DNA from: Candidatus Woesearchaeota archaeon
Lineage (GTDB): Archaea; Nanobdellota; Nanobdellia; SCGC-AAA011-G17; GW2011-AR17
NCBI GenBank assembly: GCA_018302165.1
Contig: JAGWAA010000016.1
Location: forward strand, 1-13,928
DNA: 13,928 bases
Direction: 5' to 3'
Positions within the stretch are counted from its first letter, which is position 1. Each line of letters starts with the position of its first letter. A model generated the notes under the pieces. That model ran no database searches and was not told the origin of the DNA. It was given only the letters and a program-made list of their open reading frames with translations. Of the stretch, positions 1-7,719 are shown piece by piece. A program made the translations under genes and the position numbers.

Positions 1-1057
1 TACCTAAAAATTCAGCTTCAACTACACCTGCATTAGCATTAACACCATAAGTTGTCCCAGTCTTTCCATAAACTTCATCTACAAATCCACCAGTCTTACG
101 TAAATCAGCTTGTTTAATTGGAATACAAGTGTTATCTACAAGTCTATCACTATGTCCAGAACAATCCATAGCTAAAATTCTTTTCATCTCATCCGAACCA
201 TGTAATCTTCCTTCGTAAATACTTTCTAATAAATTCCCTAAATCCTTAGCAGAAGTTTTATTATCTAAAGTTCTACCCCCAGCAGGAATTGAATGAACAA
301 CAGTTTGATACAAACCTTGTTCCTTTACAAAATTATTAATATCATCTAAACCAACCCTATTAATCATTCTATTAGTAGCATTATTATTACTTCTACAAAT
401 CATTGCTTCCATATCACTTTTAATTTCAGAGGTATAAACTAATCTTCTTTCATGAATACTTTCAAACCCAGCAGCCAACACAGCCAACTTCAAAGTAGAA
501 GCACCCATTTGTTGCCTATCAGAATTAACTTCAACAAAAATTTCATCACTTTTCAAATCTTTCATATAAATAGAATAATCTTCAACACCCCTTGCTCTTG
601 CTAAACCTCTACCTCTAAGATTATCAATATAATTTTGAATTCTACCTTCTAATTCAGGATTTCCTTGTAAATTACGAATTACCTGTTCTTCATTACTTGG
701 CACATCAATATTCTCAAAAGCTTCTCTGCCCCCAGAAACCACTAAAGCAGTTAGACCAGCTAATAAACCAGCCTTTAATCTATTTCTACCAATAACATTA
801 GTATTTCTTCCAAAAATATTTCTAACAAAATTTCCTAATCCTTCTGTAGCAATAGGATAAACAACACCCAAATTAAACAATCCTAAACTAGAATAAAATA
901 AAGTATCATCTACAACCTGTGGCAAATCAACAACTTGATTGATAGAATCAATACCAGAATCTGCTACAAAAGCAGCTCCAGCATTAGCTAAAGCATATGG
1001 TGCAACAGAAACAACACCTCTTCCAATTCTTTTTCCAATAGTCTTTAAATTAACCAT
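1..1057 (-). CDS. Serine beta-lactamase / DD-peptidase-like protein, membrane-anchored (partial, 3' end cut by window)
   Basis: Reading the minus strand from the ATG at 1057 gives 352 open codons to the window edge, so the C-terminus is missing. The active-site motifs of the SxxK serine hydrolase fold (Beta-lactamase2-like) are visible in order: S187-T-L-K190, S223-N-N225 (the SDN-type motif, followed by NATN) and K332-T-G334 in KTGTTYG. The N-terminal ~110 residues carry hydrophobic stretches (about 14-31, 53-71, 95-109), which suggests one or more membrane segments with the catalytic domain outside the cell. The general-base glutamate region of true class A lactamases (ExxLN) is not seen between SNN and KTG; that stretch reads PAGGRTLDNKTSA. 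A DD-peptidase or esterase-like role is therefore as likely as lactam hydrolysis. Family membership is fairly sure; the substrate is unknown. A TATA-like box lies about 32 bases upstream of the ATG. Confidence 0.8.
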   Translation of the reverse strand, partial: MVNLKTIGKRIGRGVVSVAPYALANAGAAFVADSGIDSINQVVDLPQVVDDTLFYSSLGLFNLGVVYPIATEGLGNFVRNIFGRNTNVIGRNRLKAGLLAGLTALVVSGGREAFENIDVPSNEEQVIRNLQGNPELEGRIQNYIDNLRGRGLARARGVEDYSIYMKDLKSDEIFVEVNSDRQQMGASTLKLAVLAAGFESIHERRLVYTSEIKSDMEAMICRSNNNATNRMINRVGLDDINNFVKEQGLYQTVVHSIPAGGRTLDNKTSAKDLGNLLESIYEGRLHGSDEMKRILAMDCSGHSDRLVDNTCIPIKQADLRKTGGFVDEVYGKTGTTYGVNANAGVVEAEFLG

Positions 1058-1085
1058 TTTTCTAAATTATTACTCCCAAAACAGA

Positions 1086-1093
1086 TTTATAAA
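1086..1093 (-). promoter_or_regulatory. TATA-like box for the beta-lactamase-like gene
   Basis: On the minus strand this reads TTTATAAA, centred about 32 bases before the ATG at 1057. That would leave only a few bases of 5' leader. It is a sequence match only. Confidence 0.4.
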
Positions 1094-1132
1094 CCTTTCT
1101 ATTTGTATTTACTTAAAAAGGACAACAAAAAT

Positions 1133-1140
1133 AATATAAT
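1133..1140 (+). promoter_or_regulatory. TATA-like box for the HExxH gene and proS
   Basis: AATATAAT is centred about 27 bases before the ATG at 1164, the spacing expected for a leaderless archaeal transcript. No Shine-Dalgarno sequence is seen before the ATG. Because proS follows after four bases with no promoter of its own, this box probably drives both genes. Confidence 0.4.
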
Positions 1141-1163
1141 AATCAAACCCAAACAATAAAAAA

Positions 1164-1601
1164 ATGAACCAAAGTGATATGATTTTAATCATTAATGATA
1201 CCATCTTAAACTTCAAAAAAGAAATCAAACAACCAGTAATTATGTTCATTGAACAACAAAGATTTTCAAAACTTTTAGATTTAATGGAATTAAAAAAGCA
1301 TTTACATCTAACACCATGTTTCGTCGCTGAAATGAAAGGAGGGAATATAATCTATTATTGTGAAGAAATTATTCAAAAATTAATCAATGATTTTTCCAAA
1401 GAAAAACAAAAAATTTTCTTAGAAGCAATAACATTACATGAATTATTCCATATTTGGAACAAAATACCCATTAATGATGCCGAGGAGGCAATAGCTTCAG
1501 AATTAATAGTTCATGAAGAAATAAAAAAAATATACCCAAAAGAGAATAAAATTCTAAATGAATTCCAACAAAAGATTAATAAATTACCCAAAAATCACTA
1601 A
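1164..1601 (+). CDS. Small HExxH-motif protein, putative zinc metallopeptidase-like
   Basis: This is a 145-residue protein with no signal peptide or clear membrane segment. Its one recognisable feature is H92-E-L-F-H96 in a helix-like context (ITLHELFHIW), the zinc-binding HExxH motif of metallopeptidases. Acidic residues 11-17 positions later (E107, E108, E113 within DAEEAIASE) could supply a third zinc ligand as in gluzincins, but this is inferred. The protein is much shorter than classical secreted gluzincins, so it may be a minimal cytoplasmic peptidase or a catalytically inert relative. The stop codon lies four bases before the proS ATG, so the two are probably co-transcribed. I do not recognise a named family. 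That the gene is real is likely; its activity is uncertain. Confidence 0.75.
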   Translation: MNQSDMILIINDTILNFKKEIKQPVIMFIEQQRFSKLLDLMELKKHLHLTPCFVAEMKGGNIIYYCEEIIQKLINDFSKEKQKIFLEAITLHELFHIWNKIPINDAEEAIASELIVHEEIKKIYPKENKILNEFQQKINKLPKNH

Positions 1602-1605
1602 GCAT

Positions 1606-3057
1606 ATGTCAGAAGAATTAGGTATAACAGTAAAAAAAGATAAAGATTTCTCAGAATGGTATACTCAAGTAATACAAAAAGCTGAATTAGGAGATTTAAG
1701 ATATAATGTCAAAGGATTCATAGTATTTCAACCATGGTCTGTACTAAGTATGGAAAAAATGTATAAATACATGGAAAAAGTTTTGCAAAAAAAAGGCCAT
1801 AAGCCATATTGGTATCCAACACTAATTCCAGAAAAGAACTTTAAAATGGAATCTGAACATATTGAAGGATTCACTCCAGAAGTTTTTTGGGTTACAAGTC
1901 ATGGAAATAATGAACCTTTAGAAGAAAAATTAGCTTTAAGACCAACTTCAGAAACTGCATTTTATCAAATGTTTGCACTTTGGATTAGATCATATAATGA
2001 TTTACCTTTCAAAACTTATCAAAGAGCACAAGTATTCAGATATGAAACAAAAGCTACAAGACCTTTCTTAAGATCAAGAGAATTTCATTGGATAGAAACA
2101 CATTGCGCACATGCAACCAAAGAAGATGCAATGAAACAAGTTTATGAAGATATGGAAACCACAAAAGAAGTACTGCATGATATTTATGGATTACCATTCA
2201 TATTCTTTGAAAGACCATCTTGGGATAAATTTCCTGGAGCAGAAAGAACATTTGCAGCAGATGTATTAAATCCAGATGGAAAAGTAATTCAACAACCATC
2301 AACACATTTACTAAAACAAAGTTTTCCAAAAGCATTCAATGTAAAATATAAAGACAAAGATGGAATAGATAAATATACTTGGATTACATGTTATGGTCCA
2401 GCAATATCAAGAATTTTTGCAAGTGTTGTCATTGTTCATGGAGATGATAAAGGATTAAGATTCCCATGGAAAATCGCACCTATAGAAATTGTAATTACAA
2501 TAATAAAACCAAATAAAAAATTAATCAAAGAAGCAAACAAAATAAAAGAAAAATTAGAAAAAGAAAATTATTCTGTAGAAATTGATTCTTCAGAAAAAAA
2601 TCCTGGAGAAAAATTTTACTTCTGGGAAATGAAAGGAGTTCCTATAAGAATCGAATTTGGAGAAAAAGAACTCCAAGAAAAAAACTTAGTTATATTTAGA
2701 AGAGATATTTCAAAAAAAGAGAAAATAGAACAGAATAATTTAATCAAAACAATAAAAGAAATTTCCTCAACATATGATAAGAATTTAATAGAACAAGCAG
2801 AAAAATTATTCAATAATGCAATCGTAACTGCAAATGATAAAAAATCTATTAAAACCGCAATAAATTCTGGAAAAATAGTCAAATGTGAATTTTGTTCTGT
2901 AGAAGATGATGGAAAAGAATGTGCAGAATGGATAGAAAAAGAAGTGCAAGCATATGTGAGAGGAACAAAATTAGATGAAACTGAAAAACCAGAAGGTAAT
3001 TGCCCAATTTGTGGTAAAAAAGCGACTAAAATAGTCTATATTGCTAGAAGTTATTAG
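1606..3057 (+). CDS. proS: Prolyl-tRNA synthetase, archaeal/eukaryal type
   Basis: ProRS charges tRNA-Pro with proline in the cytoplasm. The ATG at 1606 gives 483 residues, usual for the archaeal type. An in-frame ATG at 1558 would overlap the upstream gene by 44 bases and add 16 residues that I judge non-native. Visible features in order: the TSE signature (T114-S-E116), class II motif 2 (about 140-164, RAQVFRYE ... RSREFHWIE), motif 3 (about 264-286, with ISRIF and HGDDKGL), an anticodon-binding domain, and a C-terminal zinc-type domain with C427xxC430, C439 and C466xxC469. The protein ends ARSY, a conserved-looking C-terminal Tyr as in this family. It lacks the bacterial editing insertion. 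It follows the HExxH gene closely, and its 3' end overlaps the convergent LAGLIDADG gene by 14 bases. Confidence 0.96.
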   Translation: MSEELGITVKKDKDFSEWYTQVIQKAELGDLRYNVKGFIVFQPWSVLSMEKMYKYMEKVLQKKGHKPYWYPTLIPEKNFKMESEHIEGFTPEVFWVTSHGNNEPLEEKLALRPTSETAFYQMFALWIRSYNDLPFKTYQRAQVFRYETKATRPFLRSREFHWIETHCAHATKEDAMKQVYEDMETTKEVLHDIYGLPFIFFERPSWDKFPGAERTFAADVLNPDGKVIQQPSTHLLKQSFPKAFNVKYKDKDGIDKYTWITCYGPAISRIFASVVIVHGDDKGLRFPWKIAPIEIVITIIKPNKKLIKEANKIKEKLEKENYSVEIDSSEKNPGEKFYFWEMKGVPIRIEFGEKELQEKNLVIFRRDISKKEKIEQNNLIKTIKEISSTYDKNLIEQAEKLFNNAIVTANDKKSIKTAINSGKIVKCEFCSVEDDGKECAEWIEKEVQAYVRGTKLDETEKPEGNCPICGKKATKIVYIARSY

Positions 3058-4159
3058 CAAAATAAAAAGCTCTAGGTTTTCCATTTTTATAAGTCCAATA
3101 TTTAACTTTACCAATAGATAAATGAGTTAATTTTGCAATCTTATATGCTGAAAAACCATGTTTTCTTAATTCTAAAACCTGTGGATAAAGTTCTAAAGCA
3201 TTTAATTCTTTTTTAGAATTCTTAGTTAGATTCTCCGAATTTATTTTAATAAGAAAATTTCTCTTTGAATTATATAAGAAACCTATTCTTGAAACAAATT
3301 TATCTAAGTTAATAGAATTACTATGAATATAAAAACAAATTTCTTGCATTGTTGCTGAGTCTCTATTTCTAAAATAAGTTCTATCTTTTTTAACAATTGA
3401 AGTAGTAATTCCGAACTCTAAAAGTAAAGATTTAATCTGATTTAAATATTTAATTCCATCATCAATTAAATCTATTCTTTTGGATTGAAAAAACGTTAAA
3501 TGGGTATAAGAATTCTCTCTAATTGCAGATAAACAACTTAATTCACTATCAAAAAGCCCCTGTAAAAATCTAATTTTTATATTTACACTTTCAGCATTCA
3601 TAATCCAACTTGGAACTTCAAAAGAAGAAATAGTTTTATCACCAGAAACAGCACCAAAACAAAAAAGCAAACGCGAAAATAATCTATCATGAACAGCCAT
3701 CTTTCCATTATCAATTTTATAATTATAAACAACAGGTTTAACATCAAATAGCCCAAATAATTCTTTCATTCTATGAAGATCTTCGTAAATCCCATAAAAC
3801 CAAGTATTACAAAAGTTTCTAGAAATATTTCCATCTCCAAGATTATATCCAACTAAATATGCCAACAGCAATAAATCCTCTTCAATATATTTTTTAGAAT
3901 ATCTTTCTTCAAATTCTTCTAAAATTCTAATAGCATAAGGAATTCTATGATTATTTTTCCAAGCACTAACACTATCAAGAGGAATATTCAATTTTTCACG
4001 AACTTCTTTATTTAAAAATCCTTGAGAAAGCAAGAATAAAGTCATATAATAATTATTAATTGAAGCAAGTTGCTTTTCAGTAAAAGAATTCCAAATAATA
4101 TTTTCAACTAAAACTTCAGCTACAATATTTTGTTTAATTATATAAGTCATTCTTTTCAT
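3044..4159 (-). CDS. Free-standing LAGLIDADG protein flanked by helix-turn-helix segments (homing-endonuclease-like)
   Basis: About 371 residues from the ATG at 4159. A TTG lies one codon upstream, and an ATG at 4150 (368 residues) is the better partner for the TATA-like box at 4171-4178. Residue numbers here are from 4159. Residues ~41-73 look like a helix-turn-helix (KEVREKLNIPLDSVSAWKNN). The first LAGLIDADG helix is at ~98-110 (LAYLVGYNLGDG, acidic D109) and the second at ~196-208 (IRFLQGLFDSELS, acidic D204). A second helix-turn-helix at ~324-363 includes FSAYKIAKLTHLSIGKVKYW. Both active-site aspartate positions of a double-motif LAGLIDADG nuclease are kept. It interrupts no visible host gene or intein, so it could be a solo homing endonuclease or, as in WhiA, a regulator built on this fold. 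It is convergent with proS. Confidence 0.8.
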   Translation of the reverse strand: MKRMTYIIKQNIVAEVLVENIIWNSFTEKQLASINNYYMTLFLLSQGFLNKEVREKLNIPLDSVSAWKNNHRIPYAIRILEEFEERYSKKYIEEDLLLLAYLVGYNLGDGNISRNFCNTWFYGIYEDLHRMKELFGLFDVKPVVYNYKIDNGKMAVHDRLFSRLLFCFGAVSGDKTISSFEVPSWIMNAESVNIKIRFLQGLFDSELSCLSAIRENSYTHLTFFQSKRIDLIDDGIKYLNQIKSLLLEFGITTSIVKKDRTYFRNRDSATMQEICFYIHSNSINLDKFVSRIGFLYNSKRNFLIKINSENLTKNSKKELNALELYPQVLELRKHGFSAYKIAKLTHLSIGKVKYWTYKNGKPRAFYFANNF

Positions 4160-4170
4160 CAAGTAAATTT

Positions 4171-4178
4171 AATTTAAA
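4171..4178 (-). promoter_or_regulatory. TATA-like box for the LAGLIDADG gene
   Basis: The minus strand reads TTTAAATT, centred about 25 bases before the ATG at 4150 but only 15 before the ATG at 4159. If transcription is leaderless as elsewhere in the window, the ATG at 4150 is the real start. Confidence 0.3.
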
Positions 4179-4190
4179 AAAGCTACGCGG

Positions 4191-4229
4191 GCATTTGTCC
4201 TGTCCGGAGCTAAGAACAAAAAGGCAAAT
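4191..4229. other. GC-richer inverted repeat between divergent genes
   Basis: In the gap between the LAGLIDADG gene and the SpoIIM gene, GCATTTGTCC (4191-4200) pairs with GGCAAATG (4223-4230) through CATTTG/CAAATG plus CC/GG with one bulged T. The 22-base loop contains TCCGGA. The block from about 4182 to 4232 is clearly richer in G and C than its surroundings. On the minus strand it is followed by GTAGC and six T's, just before the LAGLIDADG start. It could be a small RNA, a leader hairpin, a protein-binding site or the endonuclease's own target; the sequence does not decide. Confidence 0.35.
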
Positions 4230-4290
4230 GTTTTCATTGTAATAAAGAAACAGATTATTATGCATACTTTGGAAAATCATATTAGAAACA

Positions 4291-4298
4291 TTTATAAG
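4291..4298 (+). promoter_or_regulatory. TATA-like box for the SpoIIM-family gene
   Basis: TTTATAAG is centred about 27 bases before the ATG at 4322, which fits a leaderless transcript. Confidence 0.45.
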
Positions 4299-4321
4299 AT
4301 TCTCAATCCACAATACTAAGA

Positions 4322-5161
4322 ATGGTCTTAGAATCAATAATTGGAGTTAAAGAAGCAGATTTTCTAGGCTTATTATATGCATCAGTTTCAATTTTCATAA
4401 GTATTTGGATTTTCAGATCAGAAGCTTCATTAGTTATGGTATTCTTTATGGTTTTTGCATCATTACCATTAATCTATAAAACTCTTAAGTTTGAAGCAAA
4501 AAAAGATTACTTTGAAAAATATGACGAAGTGTCACCAAGAACACACATTAATGCTCTAAAAATATTTATGTATTTATTTTTAGGTTTCACATTTGCAATG
4601 GCAATATGGTATATTTTCTTACCTTCAGATTTAACTACTGAAATATTTTCTTCACAAATTTCAACAATAAAATCAATTAATAGTGGAGGAATAGAATCAA
4701 CAACAGGCGATATTACACATTGGGGATTCCTTACAACAATCATTTTCAATAATCTAAAAGTATTAACACTTTGTGTTATATTTTCATTCTTCTTTGGTAC
4801 AGGAGCTCTATTCATACTTTCCTGGAATGCTTCTGTGATTAGTACTGCAATAGGAAACTTAGTAAGAACAAATATTGCCGAATACGCTTCAACAATAGGT
4901 TTAATAAAAATAGGCCTCTATTTCCAAATTTTTTCACTAGCAATTATGCGTTATATGACTCACGGATTATTTGAAATCTTAGCATACTTTGTTGGTGGTC
5001 TTGCAGGAGGATTAATCTCTATCGCTATGATAAATCATAATTTTCAAGGAGAACATTTCAAAACAATTATAAAAGATTCAGCAGATTTGATTATTCTTTC
5101 AGTAATATTAATACTAATTGCAGGATTAATAGAAGTATTCATAACACCTATTTTATTTTAG
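4322..5161 (+). CDS. SpoIIM (stage II sporulation protein M)-family integral membrane protein
   Basis: 279 residues with about seven hydrophobic segments (roughly 13-31, 36-52, 79-99, 142-166, 191-209, 214-236, 254-277). Family-typical features are the NNLKV segment leading into a long membrane helix (143-166), N169 after it, and HGLFEILAYFVGGLAGG (214-230), matching the conserved H-G-x-x-E and glycine-rich helix of the SpoIIM/DUF95 family. The family is named for a Bacillus sporulation protein, but archaeal members have no known sporulation role; an envelope or membrane-remodelling function is a guess. It has its own TATA-like box and lies 48 bases before glmS on the same strand. I am fairly sure of the family; the function is unknown. 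Confidence 0.82.
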   Translation: MVLESIIGVKEADFLGLLYASVSIFISIWIFRSEASLVMVFFMVFASLPLIYKTLKFEAKKDYFEKYDEVSPRTHINALKIFMYLFLGFTFAMAIWYIFLPSDLTTEIFSSQISTIKSINSGGIESTTGDITHWGFLTTIIFNNLKVLTLCVIFSFFFGTGALFILSWNASVISTAIGNLVRTNIAEYASTIGLIKIGLYFQIFSLAIMRYMTHGLFEILAYFVGGLAGGLISIAMINHNFQGEHFKTIIKDSADLIILSVILILIAGLIEVFITPILF

Positions 5162-5178
5162 ATTAAAGTTTCAGAAGT

Positions 5179-5186
5179 TATATAAA
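5179..5186 (+). promoter_or_regulatory. TATA-like box for glmS
   Basis: TATATAAA is centred about 27 bases before the ATG at 5210. The transcript would start at or next to the start codon, so glmS is probably transcribed separately from the upstream membrane-protein gene. Confidence 0.5.
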
Positions 5187-5209
5187 ATAGTTTTTTAATA
5201 GAATAAAAA

Positions 5210-6988
5210 ATGTGCGGGATTACAGCTTATTTTGGAGAAAAAAATGGGATTCCAATTGTTCTTGAAGGTCTTAAAAGACTAGAATATAGAGGTTATGATT
5301 CAGCAGGTATAGCTTTCCTTAATAACAATACTATAGAGATAATCAAAACAAAAGGAAAAATACAAGAACTAAAATCATTAGTCTCAGATAAAAATTCCAA
5401 CATTGTAATTGGACATACTCGATGGGCAACACATGGAGAACCAAATTATATTAATGCACACCCACATTTATCCATGGATAAATCAATAGCAATTATTCAT
5501 AATGGAATTATAGAAAATCATAGTGAACTAAAAAGAGAATTAAAAGAAAAATATAATTTTAAATTTGAATCCGACACAGATTCAGAAATAATCGCACAAT
5601 TAATTCAATATTTCTACCAAGGAGATTTTGAAGATGCATTTAGAAAAATGCTAACAAAAATCGAGGGTGCATTCGGAATTGTTGCAATCCATAAAGACCA
5701 TAAACAAATGATTTGTGCAAGAAAAGGTTCACCATTAGTATTAGGCGTCAATTCAAATGAAATATTTATCGGTAGTGATCCTTCACCATTTATTGAACAC
5801 ACAAAAGATGCAATATATCTTAACGAAAAGCAAATGGCAATTATAGAAAAAAATTCCTACAAAATTAAAGATTTCAACGGTTTTAATACTCAATCAGAAA
5901 TAGAAACTATCCCTTTTGGAATTGAATCTATTCAAAAACAAGGATTCGAACATTTTATGCTAAAAGAGATTTATGAACAAGCTGAAACAATTCAGAATTG
6001 TTTTAGAGGCAAGGTAAACCATATCGAAAATATCTCTATCAAAATCAATAATCCAAATAGAATAATATTAATTGCCTGCGGAACAAGCTACTATGCAGCA
6101 TTAGTTGGTAAATATTTAATAGAAAAAACATCCCATATTCCAGTAATAGTTGAACAAGCTTCAGAATTCAGATATCGTCAACCAATGTTATTCACTTCAG
6201 ATTTAATTATAGCATTATCCCAATCCGGTGAAACAGCAGATACATTAGAAGCAATAAAATTAAGTAAAAAATTAGGATGCAATATTGCAGGAATAGTAAA
6301 CGTTACAGGATCATCGATAGCAAAGGAATGTAATCAAGGAATTTATCTCCACGCAGGACCAGAAATTGGTGTAGCATCAACAAAAGCTTTTACTTCACAA
6401 ATTGTTGCATTAAATCTACTTAATCTATTCTTAAACAAAAACCCATACTATAAATTAGAAATGATTGAAGAACTAAAAAAACTTCCTGATAAAGTAAAAG
6501 AATTTTTAGAACATCAAGAGATATTAAAGATTGCAGAAGAATTTAAAGATTCAAAATATTTTTTATTTCTAGGAAGAGATATTAATTATCCGGTAGCATT
6601 AGAAGGAGCATTAAAATTAAAAGAAATTTCCTACAATCCAGCTGAAGGCCATCCTGCAGGAGAAATGAAACATGGCCCAATTGCATTAATTGACTCAACC
6701 ACACCTGTAATAGTAATATTAACAAAAGACAATGTTTATGAAAAAGTTATTTCAAACATGCATGAAGTAAAAGCAAGGAAAGGTAAAATAATCTGTATAT
6801 GTGATGAAATAAATAATGAAATTAAAGAACTTAGTACACATATAATTCAAGTCCCTAAAACCTCCTGGGAATTTTCTCCAATAATTAACGCAATCCCAAT
6901 TCAACTTTTCGCATACTATATAGCCAAGTTAAATAATCGAGAAATAGACCAACCTAGAAACCTAGCAAAGGCAGTAACTGTTGAGTAA
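5210..6988 (+). CDS. glmS: Glutamine-fructose-6-phosphate aminotransferase (isomerizing)
   Basis: GlmS makes glucosamine-6-phosphate from fructose-6-phosphate and glutamine, the entry step to UDP-GlcNAc for glycans. The 592 residues are close to the bacterial length of about 609. C2 after the initiator Met is the amidotransferase nucleophile. R71-W72 (HTRWATHG), N98-G99 (HNGIIENH) and the SDTDSE segment (121-126) complete the class II glutamine amidotransferase domain. Two SIS domains follow: the first has ACGTSYYAALVG (289-300), SQSGET (337-342) and STKAFTSQ (390-397); the second has EGALKLKEISY and the EGHPAGEMKHGP segment (479-490). The C-terminus DQPRNLAKAVTVE is the family's closing motif with the catalytic lysine K587. 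No truncation or missing key residue is seen. Genes for the next steps (GlmM, GlmU) are not in this window. Confidence 0.97.
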   Translation: MCGITAYFGEKNGIPIVLEGLKRLEYRGYDSAGIAFLNNNTIEIIKTKGKIQELKSLVSDKNSNIVIGHTRWATHGEPNYINAHPHLSMDKSIAIIHNGIIENHSELKRELKEKYNFKFESDTDSEIIAQLIQYFYQGDFEDAFRKMLTKIEGAFGIVAIHKDHKQMICARKGSPLVLGVNSNEIFIGSDPSPFIEHTKDAIYLNEKQMAIIEKNSYKIKDFNGFNTQSEIETIPFGIESIQKQGFEHFMLKEIYEQAETIQNCFRGKVNHIENISIKINNPNRIILIACGTSYYAALVGKYLIEKTSHIPVIVEQASEFRYRQPMLFTSDLIIALSQSGETADTLEAIKLSKKLGCNIAGIVNVTGSSIAKECNQGIYLHAGPEIGVASTKAFTSQIVALNLLNLFLNKNPYYKLEMIEELKKLPDKVKEFLEHQEILKIAEEFKDSKYFLFLGRDINYPVALEGALKLKEISYNPAEGHPAGEMKHGPIALIDSTTPVIVILTKDNVYEKVISNMHEVKARKGKIICICDEINNEIKELSTHIIQVPKTSWEFSPIINAIPIQLFAYYIAKLNNREIDQPRNLAKAVTVE

Positions 6989-6990
6989 GC

Positions 6991-6998
6991 TTTAAATA
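6991..6998 (+). promoter_or_regulatory. TATA-like box for the TrmI-like gene
   Basis: TTTAAATA is centred about 26 bases before the ATG at 7021, just after the glmS stop. It supports separate leaderless transcription of the methyltransferase gene. Confidence 0.4.
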
Positions 6999-7020
6999 TT
7001 AAATAACTACTGAAAAATAT

Positions 7021-7719
7021 ATGATAAACAAAGTATTAATTAGAAATGAGAATAAATATTACTGGACTCAAGGAGATCTTCATACAAAAGATGGAGTTAT
7101 CAAAGAATCAGAATTAAAAAAAGGTCAAGGACTAATTAAATCCCATAATGAAAAAGAATTCCAAATATTCAATGCTAATTTTATTGATAACTTTGCAAAA
7201 ATAAAAAGAGGTCCAGCAACAATCACCCTAAAAGACTTAGGTTATATCCTAATAAATTCTGGAGTTGATGAAAATTCAATCGTAGTAGACGCTGGTTCCG
7301 GTTGTGGATTATTAGCTGCAACAATGGGAAAATTTGCAAAAAAAGTATACTCTTATGAAATAAAACCAGAACATTTGAAAATAGCAAAACAAAATATTGA
7401 ATTTTTAGGATTAAAAAATGTTGAGATTAAAGAAGGAGATGTATACGAAAAAATTGATGAAAAAAATATTGATATTCTAACATTAGACCTTGCAGAACCT
7501 TGGAGAATAAATTTTGATTGTGTAAAAAATGGTGGAACAATAATAATTTACTTACCAACAATACACCAAGTCATGGAATTCTGTGCAAAAAGCCAAGATC
7601 ATATAGAAAAAGTTGTAGAATTACTTGAAAGAGAATGGCATATTGAAGGCAAAAAAGTTCGTCCTAAATCACAAATGATAGGTCATACTGCTTTCTTGAT
7701 AATTGTTAGAAAACTCTAA
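7021..7719 (+). CDS. trmI: tRNA (adenine-N1)-methyltransferase, archaeal TrmI type
   Basis: This family uses S-adenosylmethionine to methylate N1 of adenine at positions 57/58 in the T-loop of archaeal tRNAs. The 232 residues start with a small N-terminal domain, followed by the RGPATITLKDLGYIL segment (63-77) that precedes the Rossmann fold in TrmI/GCD14 proteins. Motif I is VVDAGSGCGL (88-97). An acidic residue E113 (YEIKPEH) probably contacts the SAM ribose, D140 lies in the GD turn, and LDLAEPW (155-161) matches the LDLP-type catalytic loop. RPKSQMIGHTAFL (214-226) is the hallmark C-terminal signature. It follows glmS after 32 bases with its own TATA-like box, and overlaps the convergent membrane-protein gene by four bases. 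The tRNA-Arg in this window carries the T-loop adenines such an enzyme would modify. Confidence 0.9.
   Translation: MINKVLIRNENKYYWTQGDLHTKDGVIKESELKKGQGLIKSHNEKEFQIFNANFIDNFAKIKRGPATITLKDLGYILINSGVDENSIVVDAGSGCGLLAATMGKFAKKVYSYEIKPEHLKIAKQNIEFLGLKNVEIKEGDVYEKIDEKNIDILTLDLAEPWRINFDCVKNGGTIIIYLPTIHQVMEFCAKSQDHIEKVVELLEREWHIEGKKVRPKSQMIGHTAFLIIVRKL

Noticed and set aside
1..1057. Calling the left-edge gene a true class A beta-lactamase
   Set aside because: The SxxK, SDN-like and KTG motifs fit the superfamily, but the ExxLN glutamate needed for class A deacylation is not visible, so only a superfamily-level call is made.
1558..1605. An upstream ATG at 1558 as the proS start
   Set aside because: It would overlap the HExxH gene by 44 bases and add a 16-residue extension, whereas ATG 1606 gives the usual archaeal length and a clean four-base gap.
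4134..4337. A 67-codon minus-strand reading frame overlapping the LAGLIDADG start and the SpoIIM promoter
   Set aside because: It covers the hairpin, a promoter and the starts of two real genes, shows no recognisable domain, and has no promoter of its own.
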